Shown: piece by piece, positions 31,782-44,300 of the stretch
Layout: each line of letters starts with the position of its first letter
How positions within the stretch are numbered: position 1 is the stretch's first letter
DNA from: Theobroma cacao
Taxonomy: Eukaryota; Streptophyta; Magnoliopsida; Malvales; Malvaceae
Assembly (NCBI RefSeq): GCF_000208745.1
Contig: NC_030852.1
Location: 31,202,969 to 31,266,968, forward strand
Length of the DNA: 64,000 nucleotides
Direction: 5' to 3'
Program-made: the position numbers and the translations under genes
Notes under the pieces: generated by a model
What the model was told of the DNA's origin: nothing
Seen by the model: only the letters and a program-made list of their open reading frames with translations
Database searches by the model: none

Positions 31782-34773
31782 ATGGCACCGGCTTCTTTCC
31801 ATCACGAGAAAGTTTGCGTGATGGATGCCTCCGGTCGCCTTGGCTCCACCCTGGTTGACCGGTTGCTGCAAAGAGGCTACACTGTCCATGCTGCAGTTCA
31901 GGGCCACGGTTAGCGTCCAGAAATTATGCCCCTACCCGGCTTCTTTTCTTTCCTTGGTGATTATCTGGTTGATTATCTGTAGTACTGTTTTATGGTTATA
32001 GGTGATTTGAAATTCAATGGGGTGGCAGCTGGTGAAAACAAGAAGCTGAAGGTTTTCCGTGCAGACCCTTTTGACTATCAGAGCATCATCGATGCTCTGA
32101 AAGGTTGCTCTGGTTTGTTTTACGCGTTTGAGCCTCCAGAAGACCACCTCGCCTATGATGTAAGTAATTGTGTCACTCTTATGTTGATCTTCTTCATCAG
32201 ATTTCTCTGGAAGTTCCTTGTTCTGTACTTTGATTCTCAATCATCAACACATAATCATGTTTCAGTTAATCTTCAAAATGTTAATTTCCTGATGATTTTC
32301 CAAGGAAGGTTAATCAGTAACAAAAGAATCAGTGAACTGAGGCACCTGCAATATGCGATCCAAGCAATTAAGATTTTTTCCTTTCTCTTTTTCCTATTGG
32401 CCAAACAAATATATTCTTTGTCCCATTACAGACATTTTCCACAAATTCATGCACTTTGAAAGGCCCTGAGAAGAGTATAGAAGTGGGGTTCGTCTACGAC
32501 TCTTCCTTAGGTTCTGCCACTTATCATCACTTACTTGTAGTAGCTACGTCTGCATGATTTGACAGAATTTGAATAGGGATTTTAAATTCGAATCTTAATA
32601 TTTCTTTAATAATTTGTGAATATTTCTATATGTAATTACTATAATAAAAAATCGATCGAACTTAAAAACTTTGTTCAAATCAAGAATTGATTCTAATCCA
32701 ATATACATTTATATGTTTTCTACTATTTATAATAATTAACAATTTATTATTTTTCATTTTTTGCAATAGAACTGAACTTTCCAAAATGGGAAGAAAAATT
32801 TCAACAGATAAATTGAATTATAATAAAAGTACTAATAGTAATAGCTATAAAATCTATAGCACCATAACTATGAACTATCTCTTTAAATTAAGAAGATTAT
32901 TTTACTTCTGGAACACTGAAATTAAGAATTTGGGTGCAATAACAATTTTGAGAAAACTGGCATGGATTTGGTGGCAGGAATTTATGGCAGAGGTGGAGGT
33001 AAGAGCAGCACACAATGTGATAGAGGCATGCGCTCAGACGGATACGATAGACAAGGTGGTCTTCACGTCGTCTGCAACCGCTATAGTTTGGAGAGACACC
33101 CCTCAATCTGTTGCTTCGGATTTGGATGAAAGGCACTGGAGCGATGAAAATTTCTGTCGCAAATTCAAGGTATATCAATTACTTACTACTACTATTTAAT
33201 TATCCTTCCCTCTAATTCTAATTAACAAAATATTCTTCTACTAGTAAATGACATAGTATAATTCATAAATAAAGATGTTAATTAAGAACAATTATTTTCG
33301 TGTTTACTCACGGATACAATTTTGGACCCTGCTTAGGTTGTGTTGTGCATGCAGTTATAAATTGAAACATTGTAATTAGGTAAACTCTATCTACGTTTTT
33401 AATAATTTTAACTAACCTTCTTTTATATGACACTTTATGGTTTCTTTTTTTTAATTAATATTTTTTAAATATCTCTTTTCTCAATTAATATCATGTGGAT
33501 AACTTTTATTTAAAAATAAAATAAATTATTAATTTTGTTTAACAAAATTATAAAGATATTATTGTTTGTGAACAAATAAGTTAATTTTGAATTGAAAGTA
33601 TTTTATTAATTTTAATAGACAAAATTAACAATCTAACTTAATGAAAACAAATGTTATTCACATGATATTAATAACAAAAAAAAAAAAAGAGATATTCACG
33701 TGAAGCTAATTAGGAAAAAAATTATAAAGTGTTATCTGAAAATAGTTGTGAAAATAATTGAATTCTTTTTTTGAAAAGCAATAATAGCTTTCATACCTGT
33801 AAAGAACTTACAAAAACTACCCTTAGCACGATAATAGTGCTGGGATACCCTTCTTTGTTGCCCTACATATAAAGAAGCATAAATACAAAGTACATGGTCG
33901 CAAATATAGGTGGAATTTACTCTTATAATTACGCACCTGTCTTTGAACTTTATTGCAACTAAATATTGCAATAAATTTAACTTTTGACTTTATAAATGAT
34001 TAAAAAAAAAAAACAGTTGTGGGAAGCCCTATCAAAGACGCTGACAGAGAAGACAGCTTGGGCATTGGCAATGGACAGGGGCATCAACATGGTGTCCGTC
34101 AACGGGGGACTGTTGACGGGGCCTCATCTTTCCATCACGAACCCTTACTTGAAAGGAGCGGCCGAGATGTACGAGGCTGGGACGTTTGTGACCGTTGATC
34201 TGAATTTCTTGGTCGATGCCCACATCTGCGTCTTTGAAGATGTTTCATCCTACGGTCGATATTTATGCTTCAACCACGTTATTAATCGGCACGAAGATGC
34301 TGTTCAGCTCGCCCGTTTGCTAACGCCTTCCGTACCTTCCCCTGCTCAAAGGTTAGAACTTTTGATAATAAATGAAGTGAGCACAATTAAATCTATTGAT
34401 TCGGTTGGTTTTGATTTTGAGTTTTCTTTTCCGATTAATCAAATTAATCAATTTATAATTATAAGTATATTTTAATGTAATTTTATTTATGTTTGTTGAA
34501 ATATTTTAATATTTTTAATTATGTTTATCGGAACTTATGATATTTTAAAACATTATAATTTAATTTTAGTTACTTTTTAATTAATATGGAAGAAAACCAA
34601 ACTAAAAAAAATTAACATTAAACTTGAGTGGAATCCGATTATATTGTTGTCATAAAAGATTTCTGGATTTGTGCAGCTACGAGGAAGCTAACATGATCAT
34701 CCAACAAAAGTTAAGCAACAAGAAGTTGAACAAGTTGCTGGTGGATTTTGAGAGTGAAGCTCTGGAGACTTGA
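31782..34773 (+). CDS. Cinnamoyl-CoA reductase-like SDR (CRL/SNL6 group)
   Basis: Five exons, 31782-31908, 32002-32159, 32978-33169, 34017-34351 and 34677-34773, with GT-AG junctions and 302 residues. The NAD(P)-binding segment is VCVMDASGRLGSTLVDRLLQ (residues 11-30). The middle has VVFTSSATAIVW (Ser127). The C-terminal half carries AWALAMDRGINMVSVNGGLL and VDAHICVFEDVSSYGRYLCF, typical of the plant cinnamoyl-CoA-reductase-like group that includes SNL6 and CRL1. Two canonical features are altered: the first Gly of the Rossmann loop is Asp, and the YxxxK Tyr position holds Glu162 while Lys166 (in LWEALSK) is kept. I recall similar changes in this subgroup, so it is probably a divergent enzyme or pseudo-enzyme rather than a lignin CCR. 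Intron 3 carries an inverted-repeat element. Confidence 0.88.
33398..33762. mobile_element. Fold-back MITE in intron 3 of the CCR-like gene
   Basis: Two arms of about 110 bp are inverted copies. The left arm (33398-33508) contains ATGACACTTTATGG and ATTAATATCATGTGGATAAC; the right arm (33645-33762) contains TTATTCACATGATATTAATA and ATAAAGTGTTATC. The loop is AT-rich. The insertion sits between exons 3 and 4 and does not touch splice sites. No protein is encoded. Confidence 0.7.
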
Positions 34774-36745
34774 AGACAGAAGCAATGAAATCTTCAATCA
34801 TGTACTCTATCTTTCATCAGTCCTCACCCAAATGCAAAAATATTTGATACCACGTCTTAATTGGTGGAATTTGTAAATTATCCCTCCAAAAATGTAAAAG
34901 GAATGTCTCTAGTTTTGGGCTTTAGCTCAGGAATTGGAGACTAGTGGTTGTTTGTTAAGGAATGTTAATGCTATTTCTTGAGTTCCCATTATCTATTCAA
35001 CTCTCTGTCTCTTTCATTTCAGTAAATTTTACAATATTTGGTAATAAACAACTAACATTTGACAATCAAATTGAATATTCCAAAAGATGAATTTTTTTCT
35101 TTGACAAATTTCAATGAAGATGTAAGAAATCTTATCTAAATTTGTTTAAACAAATGAAATTAACAATTGAATTTTCATTATTGCTTGGTTTTCTTTTTAC
35201 AATTGACTACCACAATCTTGTTGATGCTACCTTTTTTTTTTTATTTCTTCTTTGATATAAGGTTTTGTATTTTTCTAAGGAAATTTTGCTAAGAAACGTT
35301 TAAGGAAAATGAAAAACCGATTGATTTATGCTTTTTAGAGAATGATTGTAATTGGAATTCAATAATTATGCTTTTAGTGATGCCTAAAGTTATACTAGTC
35401 AATTAGTCATGGTATCCATGATTACTCTAAAAAAAAAATGATCTTGTAAGAATATTTAAAATTTATATTTAATGCATTATCATTGTATGGATTTTAATAT
35501 ATTATCACTTTATTAATAAATAAATTTAAAAGTAAAAAGTTTTCTAAAATAAATATTTATAATTTATATATTTTTTTAATTTTTATATTAACATATCTAT
35601 GAAGTGGCATTATGTGATTAAATGATAATATATAAATACTATATATCAATAATACATAAAAGTGTAAATCTTATTTTTTAAAGAAACAGGTGAGCAAAAC
35701 AACAAGTATATTAGTATATCAAATTTATTAATTTTCATAATGCCTTTAAAAAGAAAAAAATATGTATCATATTTTGTAAGCTAATATTAACTAAATTAAA
35801 GAAAAATAACATCAAAATGTTACTTATTTTTATAAAAATTGAAGAATTAAATTAATAAATTCATTACACGAACATTTGTAGTTATATGAATTCGCTTATG
35901 AAAATTGTAAACCCAGATATTGTATTAACTATTTTCGATTATCAAACAAGCTTATGAAAATAGGGAAAAAGAAGAAAAAACAATACAGAATTAAGAATTA
36001 TTAGTTTAAAGAGTACAATTCAAGGCATGTACCGATAGATTTTTTCCACGAAAATTGCAGAAAGAAAATCACTTTGAAGAGAAGGAAAGGACAAAACATA
36101 CAGAAAAAAGAAAAGGTACGCAAGTTTACGCATATAGTTTCTTTACCAGTTTACCTCTTCGCCTGACTTCTTTGATTGCAGAGTTGAACCATTTTTCAGT
36201 CTTTTGCAGAAGTGCTGAAAAACCTTCTTTGCTTTCTCAATTTCTTCTCCTTTTGTTATCTAAACCAAATCCATCTCTAAATTTCATCATCAATTCGGTT
36301 CCATATATGTAGAATTCTGTTGCTGTATTTCCACTTTTATTATCCTTAATAAATGTCCTTCTTCCAACATTTTTTGACTTTCTTTTTTTTCTACATTATC
36401 CTATGATATTTTAAGGTTGCAGATCTAACTCACATCTTTCTACTAATTTATCCTTTTCTTGCATTTCTATCTTTATTCTGATCTATTTTAGCTGTTTTCG
36501 TTCTTTCTTCTTGTTGTTTTCCTCAAGAAAGGTTTTTTTTTTTTATCAAATTTAGTTTTTTAGATGTGTAATCAAATACCCATTTCTCAAGGAAATCATA
36601 AAAACTCAGTCTTTAACTTCAATTTTCATCCAATTCATGTGATTTTAGCTTCTGTGTACATCTCCTTCTTCATGTTTTCTTACCAAAATTAGGGTTTTTT
36701 CTTTAAAAAAATTCCCTTGTCGATTACCTTTTTTAAAAAAATAAC
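34774..36745. other. Spacer, then promoter and 5' UTR of the CCCH gene
   Basis: The left part is 3' UTR of the CCR-like gene and AT-rich spacer. From about 36050 the sequence is richer in pyrimidines and probably transcribed as a long 5' UTR of the CCCH gene; a leader intron is possible but not resolved. Confidence 0.45.
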
Positions 36746-38753
36746 ATGGATTACGGTAGAGAAAATGTAGTTCATGTAATTCCGACAAATGGACCTGAAA
36801 GTTGGGTTCCAAATTCGACAGACCCTTCAGTTTGGGCAACAGAAGAAGATTACCGTGTTTGGAACAACCAAGAAACCTCCACCGACACACCCTCAAACTC
36901 CAGCTACGACCAAAGACAACCTCAATCACGGTCCAATTCGGAACAGCCACCAAACAAGAAATCAAGAAATTCTCAGGAATTAAATTCCAGGTCCAAAGCC
37001 ATAGGCAAAATGTTTTTCAAGACTAAGCTTTGTTGCAAGTTCAGGGCTGGTACTTGCCCTTATGTTACAAATTGTAACTTTGCTCATAGCATTGAAGAGC
37101 TTCGACGCCCACCTCCTAATTGGCAAGAAATAGTGGCCGCCCATGAAGAAGAGAAAGGTATTTTATCCGAGCCAAGAGAGGAATTTCAAATTCCTTCTTT
37201 GGGTTCTTCTAGTTTTTCAGGGGAAACGCAGAGGTCATATAAAGGACGGCATTGCAAGAAGTTTTATACAGAGGAAGGGTGTCCTTATGGTGATAATTGC
37301 ACGTTTTTGCACGATGAGCAGTCGAAGAATCGAGAGAGTGTAGCTATAAGTTTGGGCCCAGGAGGGTATGGTGGTGGCGGAGGAGGAGCAGCAGGAGGAG
37401 GAGGAGGAGGAGGAGGAGGAGGAGGAGGAGGAGGAGGAGGAGGAGGAGGAGGTGGTGCTGCTGCTGCTGGGAATGGATCGAATTCAAAGCCGTCTAATTG
37501 GAAGACTAGGATTTGTAATAAGTGGGAACTTACTGGGTACTGCCCATTTGGAAATAAATGTCATTTTGCTCATGGAGTTGCAGGTATGGTTTATTGATTG
37601 ATCGATTAATTAATTAACGAATTTACTTTTTTTTAATCCCTTTTCGGTTTTGATTATGGAAAGTAATTACGGTTTTCACTTGTTTATAATTGGTGTTAGA
37701 TATTTAGTTAATAAACTAGAATGCACATGATTAATTTGTTCAAAGAGTTTATGTAACTGAAAAGCTCCAATTTAAGGAAAAGGGCTGCGATTGTTAACCT
37801 CCTATGAGTATGCTGGAATTGTCTGCTTGGTGGATATGCTCCTGTTTAGCTAACTGCCTCTAAGCGGCTAGTACTTTGGACTCGAGTCTCTACTTTTGTT
37901 ATGAAGGCAGCCTAATTCCATTTAAACAACCAGTGATATTTAAGTTGTTACCTTGACTACAGCCATCCAATTTACTGATGAGTATCAGGCAAGTTGGATG
38001 CTACTCAAAGTGGGACATATGGAAATCTACCTTCATTTGACTGCTCTCAACCTATGCTCTTATCATGGTAGTGTGCACTTGTTAAGTGAGAACCATGAAC
38101 CTGTAGTTCATCTGCTTGTACCCTTTATCTCTTCTCTTGCTTTGGGTGAGTGAGAGCATTTTGTTATCATGCCTTTGAAATTTGAGAACTTTTGTCTTAC
38201 TTTTACTTTTATATTTGCTTAAATCCAGTGCCCAATTGATGAGTAGCTAGCGACTCATGACGCAAGATAAATGCTTTGGTTGTTTTTAGTGTTGCAGAGA
38301 TGGATGGTTTTTCGGTAATGAGTGTCTTCTGTGCTTTAGCATATGCTATTATATATTTTTTTGCTCAGCATATGCTATTATATTTGATGGAAACAAACTT
38401 TATTTTCAGAGTTGTTCTCCTTTTCCTTTTGCATTTTCATGTGATAGGGATGAATATTTCTTCTTGTTGCAGAATTACACCGATATGGTGGGGGGCTTGT
38501 GGAGGCAGAAGCCAAGGATTCTTCTGCTACCCCTTCTGACCCAAAGCAAGGGGGGGTACCTTCAAAAACTCCAGCAGATACTGTGGCTGTATCAGCCCCT
38601 TCAGTTCCGCTTTCAGATGTTTATCATCTTGGAGTTCCTTCACAGAGGACATCTCTTGTAATCCAGAGGCCAGGACAAAGAGCTCATCAGAAATGGAAGG
38701 GCCCAGACAAAATCAGTCGGATATATGGTGACTGGATTGATGATATTGAATAA
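36746..38753 (+). CDS. CCCH zinc finger protein with three fingers and a poly-glycine tract
   Basis: Two exons, 36746-37583 and 38473-38753, 372 residues. Three CCCH fingers are present: Cys96-x7-Cys104-x5-Cys110-x3-His114, Cys170-x8-Cys179-x5-Cys185-x3-His189, and a C-x8-C-x5-C-x3-H finger ([21 protein letters not shown] region, beginning after NWKTR) at the end of exon 1. Arabidopsis CCCH proteins 12 and 39 have this three-finger layout and bind RNA. Between fingers two and three is a run of about 22 Gly, encoded by a (GGA)n microsatellite, then Ala4. The second exon encodes a Pro/Ser/Thr-rich region ending [14 protein letters not shown], a conserved-looking tail. A nuclear or cytoplasmic RNA-binding role is inferred from the family. 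Confidence 0.9.
37392..37452 (+). repeat. (GGA)n microsatellite inside the CCCH coding exon
   Basis: About twenty GGA codons in a row encode poly-Gly. In the next frame the same DNA reads as poly-Glu for more than 20 codons without a stop. Such tracts are length-variable and prone to slippage, so allele length should vary between individuals. Confidence 0.95.
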
Positions 38754-39971
38754 ACCCTGTTCCTTTAGGTACTCAGGGAAAAAAAAAAGGAAAGAAGAGA
38801 TGGGAGCTGAAATTCTTTGCAGTAAGAAGCTTTTTCCTGGGAAAGTGAATAATTTAGATATTCCTAGGACAGTTGGGTCATGTACCTTCAGCTTATGCCC
38901 TAGGGAAATCTTCTTCTTTGCTCACTTCAAGTTTTTAGTGGATCCCTGGCTTATTGGCATCTCAGCTGCATAAATTTTCATGTATGAATATTCCCTCCCT
39001 GGCTTGGGAATATGACGTCTGTATTACTGCTGTAGACTTTCTCCTTTTTATCAAATACTATAACTATTAGATGACCCTTTTGATATGAAAAGAAACTTTA
39101 TTCCACTTTGCTAAAGTTACCATTTTTGTTCTTCATTCTCTCTCTCTTGCCGTAAATATCAGTTTAATTATGCAGTACCAAACTTTTGAGCTGAATTTGG
39201 CAGGCATTTAATTTTGTTCATTTGAAGATTGCTTAGGAATCAGGAATCATCATTTCAGTAGGACTATGGTTTCTGCACTACATCACTGGAGATGGAATTG
39301 ATCCCCGGTAGCAATCTTTTGTGGCGGGCTGATGGTGTTAAAATGAATCAGAAAAATCGTAAGCCCAAAATTAAAAAGAGGGAAAGGAGCTCCGGGGAAA
39401 TGAACCAGCTTAACATTCATCTAGTTCTAACAGTTCAAACGATCCCAATTGCATCAACAATTTTAAGCTTCCCTGGAGTTAATGCCTCCTGTTTTCTTGC
39501 AACAGACAGTAATTAAGGAAGAAAACGGTGATTACGAGGTATGAAAAGAGTAGCTTAGTATATCTCTCTCGTGAAAGCAAGTTTTAAGCTGTGAACTTTT
39601 TTAGAAAGGAGACTTTCACACTTAGCTTGGACCAGACTGTCCGTAACCAAAACCACATTTTGTAGTTTACCATGTCGTTGGGTTAGCAAGAATAGTAAAA
39701 AGAGCAAGGACACATATTATTCAGACAAAGCTCCACATCCTTCTCACAAGGACTCGCTCAATAGCCACAATGCTTACCAAGCATCAGCTTTCCAAATTAA
39801 GCTTACCACTTTTTGTCATACTCATAAAAGACATCGACATGTGTCCTTGTTCTAACACAAAAACAAAGGAAAAATCTAAGCAAATAAAATAAAATCTCAT
39901 TTTCTCTCATCAATGCAAAAACACAAGGCCGGAACGACCTACACTCCGGCCGCTGCTACCCTTTTTGTTCA
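38754..39971. other. 3' UTR of CCCH gene and short spacer before the ATL gene
   Basis: No further gene recognised; a 74-codon open frame at 39292-39516 has no domain. An AT-rich AAATAAAATAAAATC stretch near 39885 is a weak candidate core promoter for the ATL gene. Confidence 0.5.
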
Positions 39972-40850
39972 ATGTCGACATATTCTCCCTATGCTCAATC
40001 ACCCTCATCAAACTACAACCCGCCAGTACCTATAATTATAGCTATAATTTTCGTCCTTTTGTTCTTCTTTGGTTTCTTCGCAATATATTTTTTTAGGTGT
40101 TTCGTGCACAATCTTGTTGTTTTGTGGAACCGACGGCGTAACCCTTCGGGTGCTCTAGTTGGCACAGCAGGTGCAAATATGAGTAATGGCCTTGATCCTG
40201 AGCTGATACAAGCTTTCCCAACATTCTCTTATTCCAGTGTCAAAGAGTTTCGTCGCGAGAAGTATGGCCTCGAATGTACTATTTGCTTGGGAGAGTTCAG
40301 CGATGAGGACATGCTTCGCCTTTTGACAATTTGTTGCCATGTTTTCCATAAAGAATGTGTTGATCTTTGGCTTGAATCACATAAAACATGTCCTGTTTGT
40401 CGTGGGGAGCTAGATGTGCCTAGGAAATCATTGGAGAAGTCCCCAATACTTGTTCAAACCAATTCCATGCATGAAATTGGAGCAAATCAAAGTTCAGTAC
40501 AAGATGCTGTTTGCATTGACATTAAAGAAGACAACAATGAGGAAGTTGATGGGGGAGAAGCTGAAGCACAAGCCTCTTCAAATACAGGAGAACAACATCA
40601 TAAAGAACGTGACCAGATGGAAAGATTTTCGAGGTCACATTCCACCGGGCACTCCATAGTTAGGACTACAGAAGAGGAGGATAGATATACTCCAAAATTG
40701 CTTGACCATGTCAAAACAAAAATTGTAAGGGGACATAAATCTGCAGGAAGTTGTATTGCATTTGGAGATTTTTCAAGCCCTTTGGACTACAAGAACCGGA
40801 GTTTTGGTGAAGCATCAGAGACTGGCCGAGCAGACATGGATAAAGTGTAA
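39972..40850 (+). CDS. ATL-family RING-H2 E3 ubiquitin ligase
   Basis: Intronless, 292 residues, the usual ATL structure. A hydrophobic transmembrane helix spans about residues 20-44, followed by basic RRR. The GLD motif (GLDPELIQAFPTFSYSS) is at 73-89. The RING-H2 ligands are Cys102, Cys105, Cys121, His123, His126, Cys129, Cys140 and Cys143, with WL before the last pair of cysteines (CVDLWLESHKTCPVC). ATL proteins are membrane-anchored E3 ligases that recruit E2 enzymes. The tail of about 150 residues is acidic and Ser-rich with a TTEEEDRYTP segment. Substrate and stimulus are unknown. Confidence 0.93.
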   Translation: MSTYSPYAQSPSSNYNPPVPIIIAIIFVLLFFFGFFAIYFFRCFVHNLVVLWNRRRNPSGALVGTAGANMSNGLDPELIQAFPTFSYSSVKEFRREKYGLECTICLGEFSDEDMLRLLTICCHVFHKECVDLWLESHKTCPVCRGELDVPRKSLEKSPILVQTNSMHEIGANQSSVQDAVCIDIKEDNNEEVDGGEAEAQASSNTGEQHHKERDQMERFSRSHSTGHSIVRTTEEEDRYTPKLLDHVKTKIVRGHKSAGSCIAFGDFSSPLDYKNRSFGEASETGRADMDKV

Positions 40851-41321
40851 GTTTCTAGAGACTGTTTTTATTCTCTTTTGTTCATAGAAAAGCTCATTTT
40901 TGACATGATCTTCGGAAATTCTGAATAGAATTTATTACAAGCATTATGTGACAACCTTCTCAAGTTCTCATGTTTCTTCATAGTTATCGGCGGCCTTATT
41001 AAATATTCCATGAACTGATAATTGGCACATTGAAGTTTTCAAAAAATGTAGGTAGATAGATGTGTGGCCTTTTTCCCAAAGGAGATAATAGTGAGAGAAC
41101 TGAAATAAGGAGGATCATTCAATCATAACTCTAATTGAAACCAGTGGTCCACATTTGAGTTCATTTATTTATTTGCATTCTATAGAATTCAAACTCATTT
41201 CTTCCAGTTATTGCTTCTTAATGTTCTGAAAGATGAACAATGAAGTTGCAGATTTTGGTATCTGTATTCCACTTTATTAAGCAATTTCTAGTGATACCTT
41301 TCTGTAACAATCCAAAAGGTT
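40851..41321. other. Convergent 3' flanks of the ATL and RFC3-like genes
   Basis: About 470 bp of 3' UTR and spacer. Nothing else recognised. Confidence 0.6.
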
Positions 41322-44300
41322 TCAGGAAGGTCCTTTCTGCGAGCATTGCTTTTGATGAGTTGCATTTGCACCAGTCAGGCTTGATACAGACTGTACTCTT
41401 TTGATTTTGTAGTAGCTCATGAACTTTGCTACAAATTCTGTTAGCAGGAAAAGGTAATGTTTAGTTCCATGGGGATCAACTGAAGGCATCATATGCTTTA
41501 CAGCACTATCTATATTGTCCTTGGCTAGGGTTATGCTGAGTAAGAAGTAAAACTGTTATTTACCTTCTATTGTGGCAAAAGAAAACCGAGACAATTTGCG
41601 CATTCTGTTGCCTACTACTTCATCTTTGTAGCTTAGTTCTGCACTAAAATCTTCATTTGGCTTTGACTATAATATGCAAAAGAGGGTGTCAGAAAACTGG
41701 TATTTTACAGAACAACAAAATAATGGGATTGCAAAATTTTAGTTTATGCTTACAATTTCCTGGTATAAACTTTCTAAATCCAACTGAGTTTGGCTGTCCA
41801 GAACATGCTTTTTCAGCTCTGCCACTAGAGTCTGAAGAAGAGAAACATATTGATTTGGATTGCGAAGTCTAAATTATTCATAAATGCAGGGCAGGAAGAT
41901 CTTACACCTAAAACAAACTCTCGACAGATATGGTGCTCCATTAAGCGTATAAACTTCTTTCTAACAAGAAACAACCTGCAGTACCAAAGCCAAAGAAGTC
42001 AATAAATACGAAAGAAAGAGATATGCATTAATGGTGAAATAATTTTCAATATTGCAACTAATTAACAACAGCAAACTTCATACTTTCAAAGCTCACAAGA
42101 AACAGAGGGCAAAACAAGTTTCTCATTTTGGTGTGGCTGGGAATGTAATTTAAATAACTCATCTTCATTGAATTGCATAAATGTGGAGGTTTTGTTGGCG
42201 TTTGCACATCAAATATCAAATTTCCTGTTATATAACTTCATTTAGCTGTCGACCTGACTGCTAGAAAGGCATCTTCAAAAGTAAATATTCCATGGTTAAA
42301 AAATGCTAGTATCTGCTTTTCTAATCGTTAGAACCAGTCTAAACAGTAGCATACCTACTAATATAGGTGTTTATGAGAACATCTGTTTTATTTTATCTTT
42401 TGGGGATGTTGGATGCTTTAATGTTTGGCTAAGATTGACTTGTCAAGTCTGCAACACAAACTGATAATTAGAAGTTTCTGTGAACCTGGTCAATTTTTTC
42501 TGTGGAAAACTTAAGATACCCTTTGCTGAAGCTTTAGTGGTAGGAGTAGAAAATGGTAGTGAACTACTCACATGTTTAGGCTTTGTTCTTCAATGATACT
42601 TTTGGCCATTATTGCAAGCTCATCTTCCCAGCCAGTCATAATTGATTGGCCTTCGTTAAAAGGGTAACTGTAAATACAGCATCACCAAGTTATAAAATTA
42701 GCTAGAAAGAACAAGAAAAATTTTAGATGGTTTACAGACAAAACTTCAATACCATTCGTTGTATGCTGCACTGGTGACAAGAACATATTATAGTTGACAG
42801 ACTAAGTTGGCTTCAAAAGTCGGGCTGATAAACCATTCAGAGTGAAAAACCATCATGGTTAGGGGTTCTTTCACCATATTAAGACAATTTGAAGGGAATA
42901 AATCCTTGGTGCTATTTCTTTTTGATAGAATAATGCAGTTTCCACCATGTCAGACTACAGTGGAATGCCTGCACTTTGTTTGACTTACTCTGCCAGCCAT
43001 GTGGCCTCGAGTGAACGAATGGCTTGCCTGAGGCAATGATTGGAATTCTCTGCTATGGTTTGGGCCAATGTATGAGGTAATTCAATATCTTCTTGTTTAG
43101 CAATGAAGTTTAAGACTCCAACAATCTGCAGAGTAGATTATGGTAAAATTAAGGACTCAAGAAAGAGCTTCAAAAATCAACAGAATCAGCTTCTTGAGAT
43201 GAAATAGAGAACTTACCTCCTTGTTTGGAGGTGGAGGAAGATGGATAACTCTGCAGAGAGGCGTGAGAATTTGGAGCTTACAGATATCAGAGCAGCAAAA
43301 TATAACTTTATACTGACCCTTGGAATTTTCTAAGAACCTTCGAATTTGGGGTTGAGCATTCTTGGATAATTTTTCTGCCTGGTGGAAAACAATCGCTGCA
43401 GAAACCGGTTTGTGCATTAGCTTTAGAAACCTTTAGAATTTCTTCAGGTTCTGGATGAAAACGATGTACACAAACCGCACCTTTGGCATTTTCAAGATTG
43501 TGCTGCAAGGGTGGTTGCTTTGTTAAAGCATTGTGTGTCTCCTTAATTATTAACAAGGCCACTTCTGTTGCATAACCTCTTATATCAGATTCAGAGAGGT
43601 CGACCTCTATGTGTTTAGCAGATGCTTGTACTCTTATCTGAATGCTCGATGTTAGCCCTCTTTTTAGTACACTCTTTAACATGAAGCACAAAATGATATT
43701 AGTACGTGGAATGAAATTTTCAGAATTTACGCATACAGCAAATGTTGCAACCAGGAAATTTAGAAACAAGTAAAACAACTTCTGGCAACTTTGGTTAGAC
43801 TTCAGACCAAGGGGCCATTTGACAGTTGAAAGGGAGTTTTCGATCTTTACATTAAATGATGGGCGAAAAACAGTCACAAAATGGTGACACTAAGTTTCCA
43901 AAGCTTACCTCCAAATCCAATGCTTGGACTTGCTCCCTTGTCTGTTAAACAAGATAAGCAATCAACACTGAAATTCTTCTATTGAATGCAAACCAAACAT
44001 TTTAATAGAGTTGTGTAAAGTACCTCTAAGATGTCCAGTCCAAAATTTTCTCTAAGCAGTGCTAGAGCCATTGTTCACTTCCCTATTCCTGGGAATCCAT
44101 CAATTATTACATGCTTAGCATCTCCAACTGTCACCTGCAAATTCATCAATACGAAGCAACTGTCATTACAATTCCCATACATCTTATCTCAGTATCAAAT
44201 ATCAATCCCTATTCCCTCAGTTCTGTCTAGGTGCCATTTATAATAGTACATGCACAATCTTACTAGAGTTTCAACCTTCTCAGCTATTTCTCTGTGGCAG

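Noticed and set aside
37368..37601. Poly-Glu open frame overlapping the CCCH gene
   Set aside because: It is the shifted reading of the GGA repeat; no independent start context or domain.
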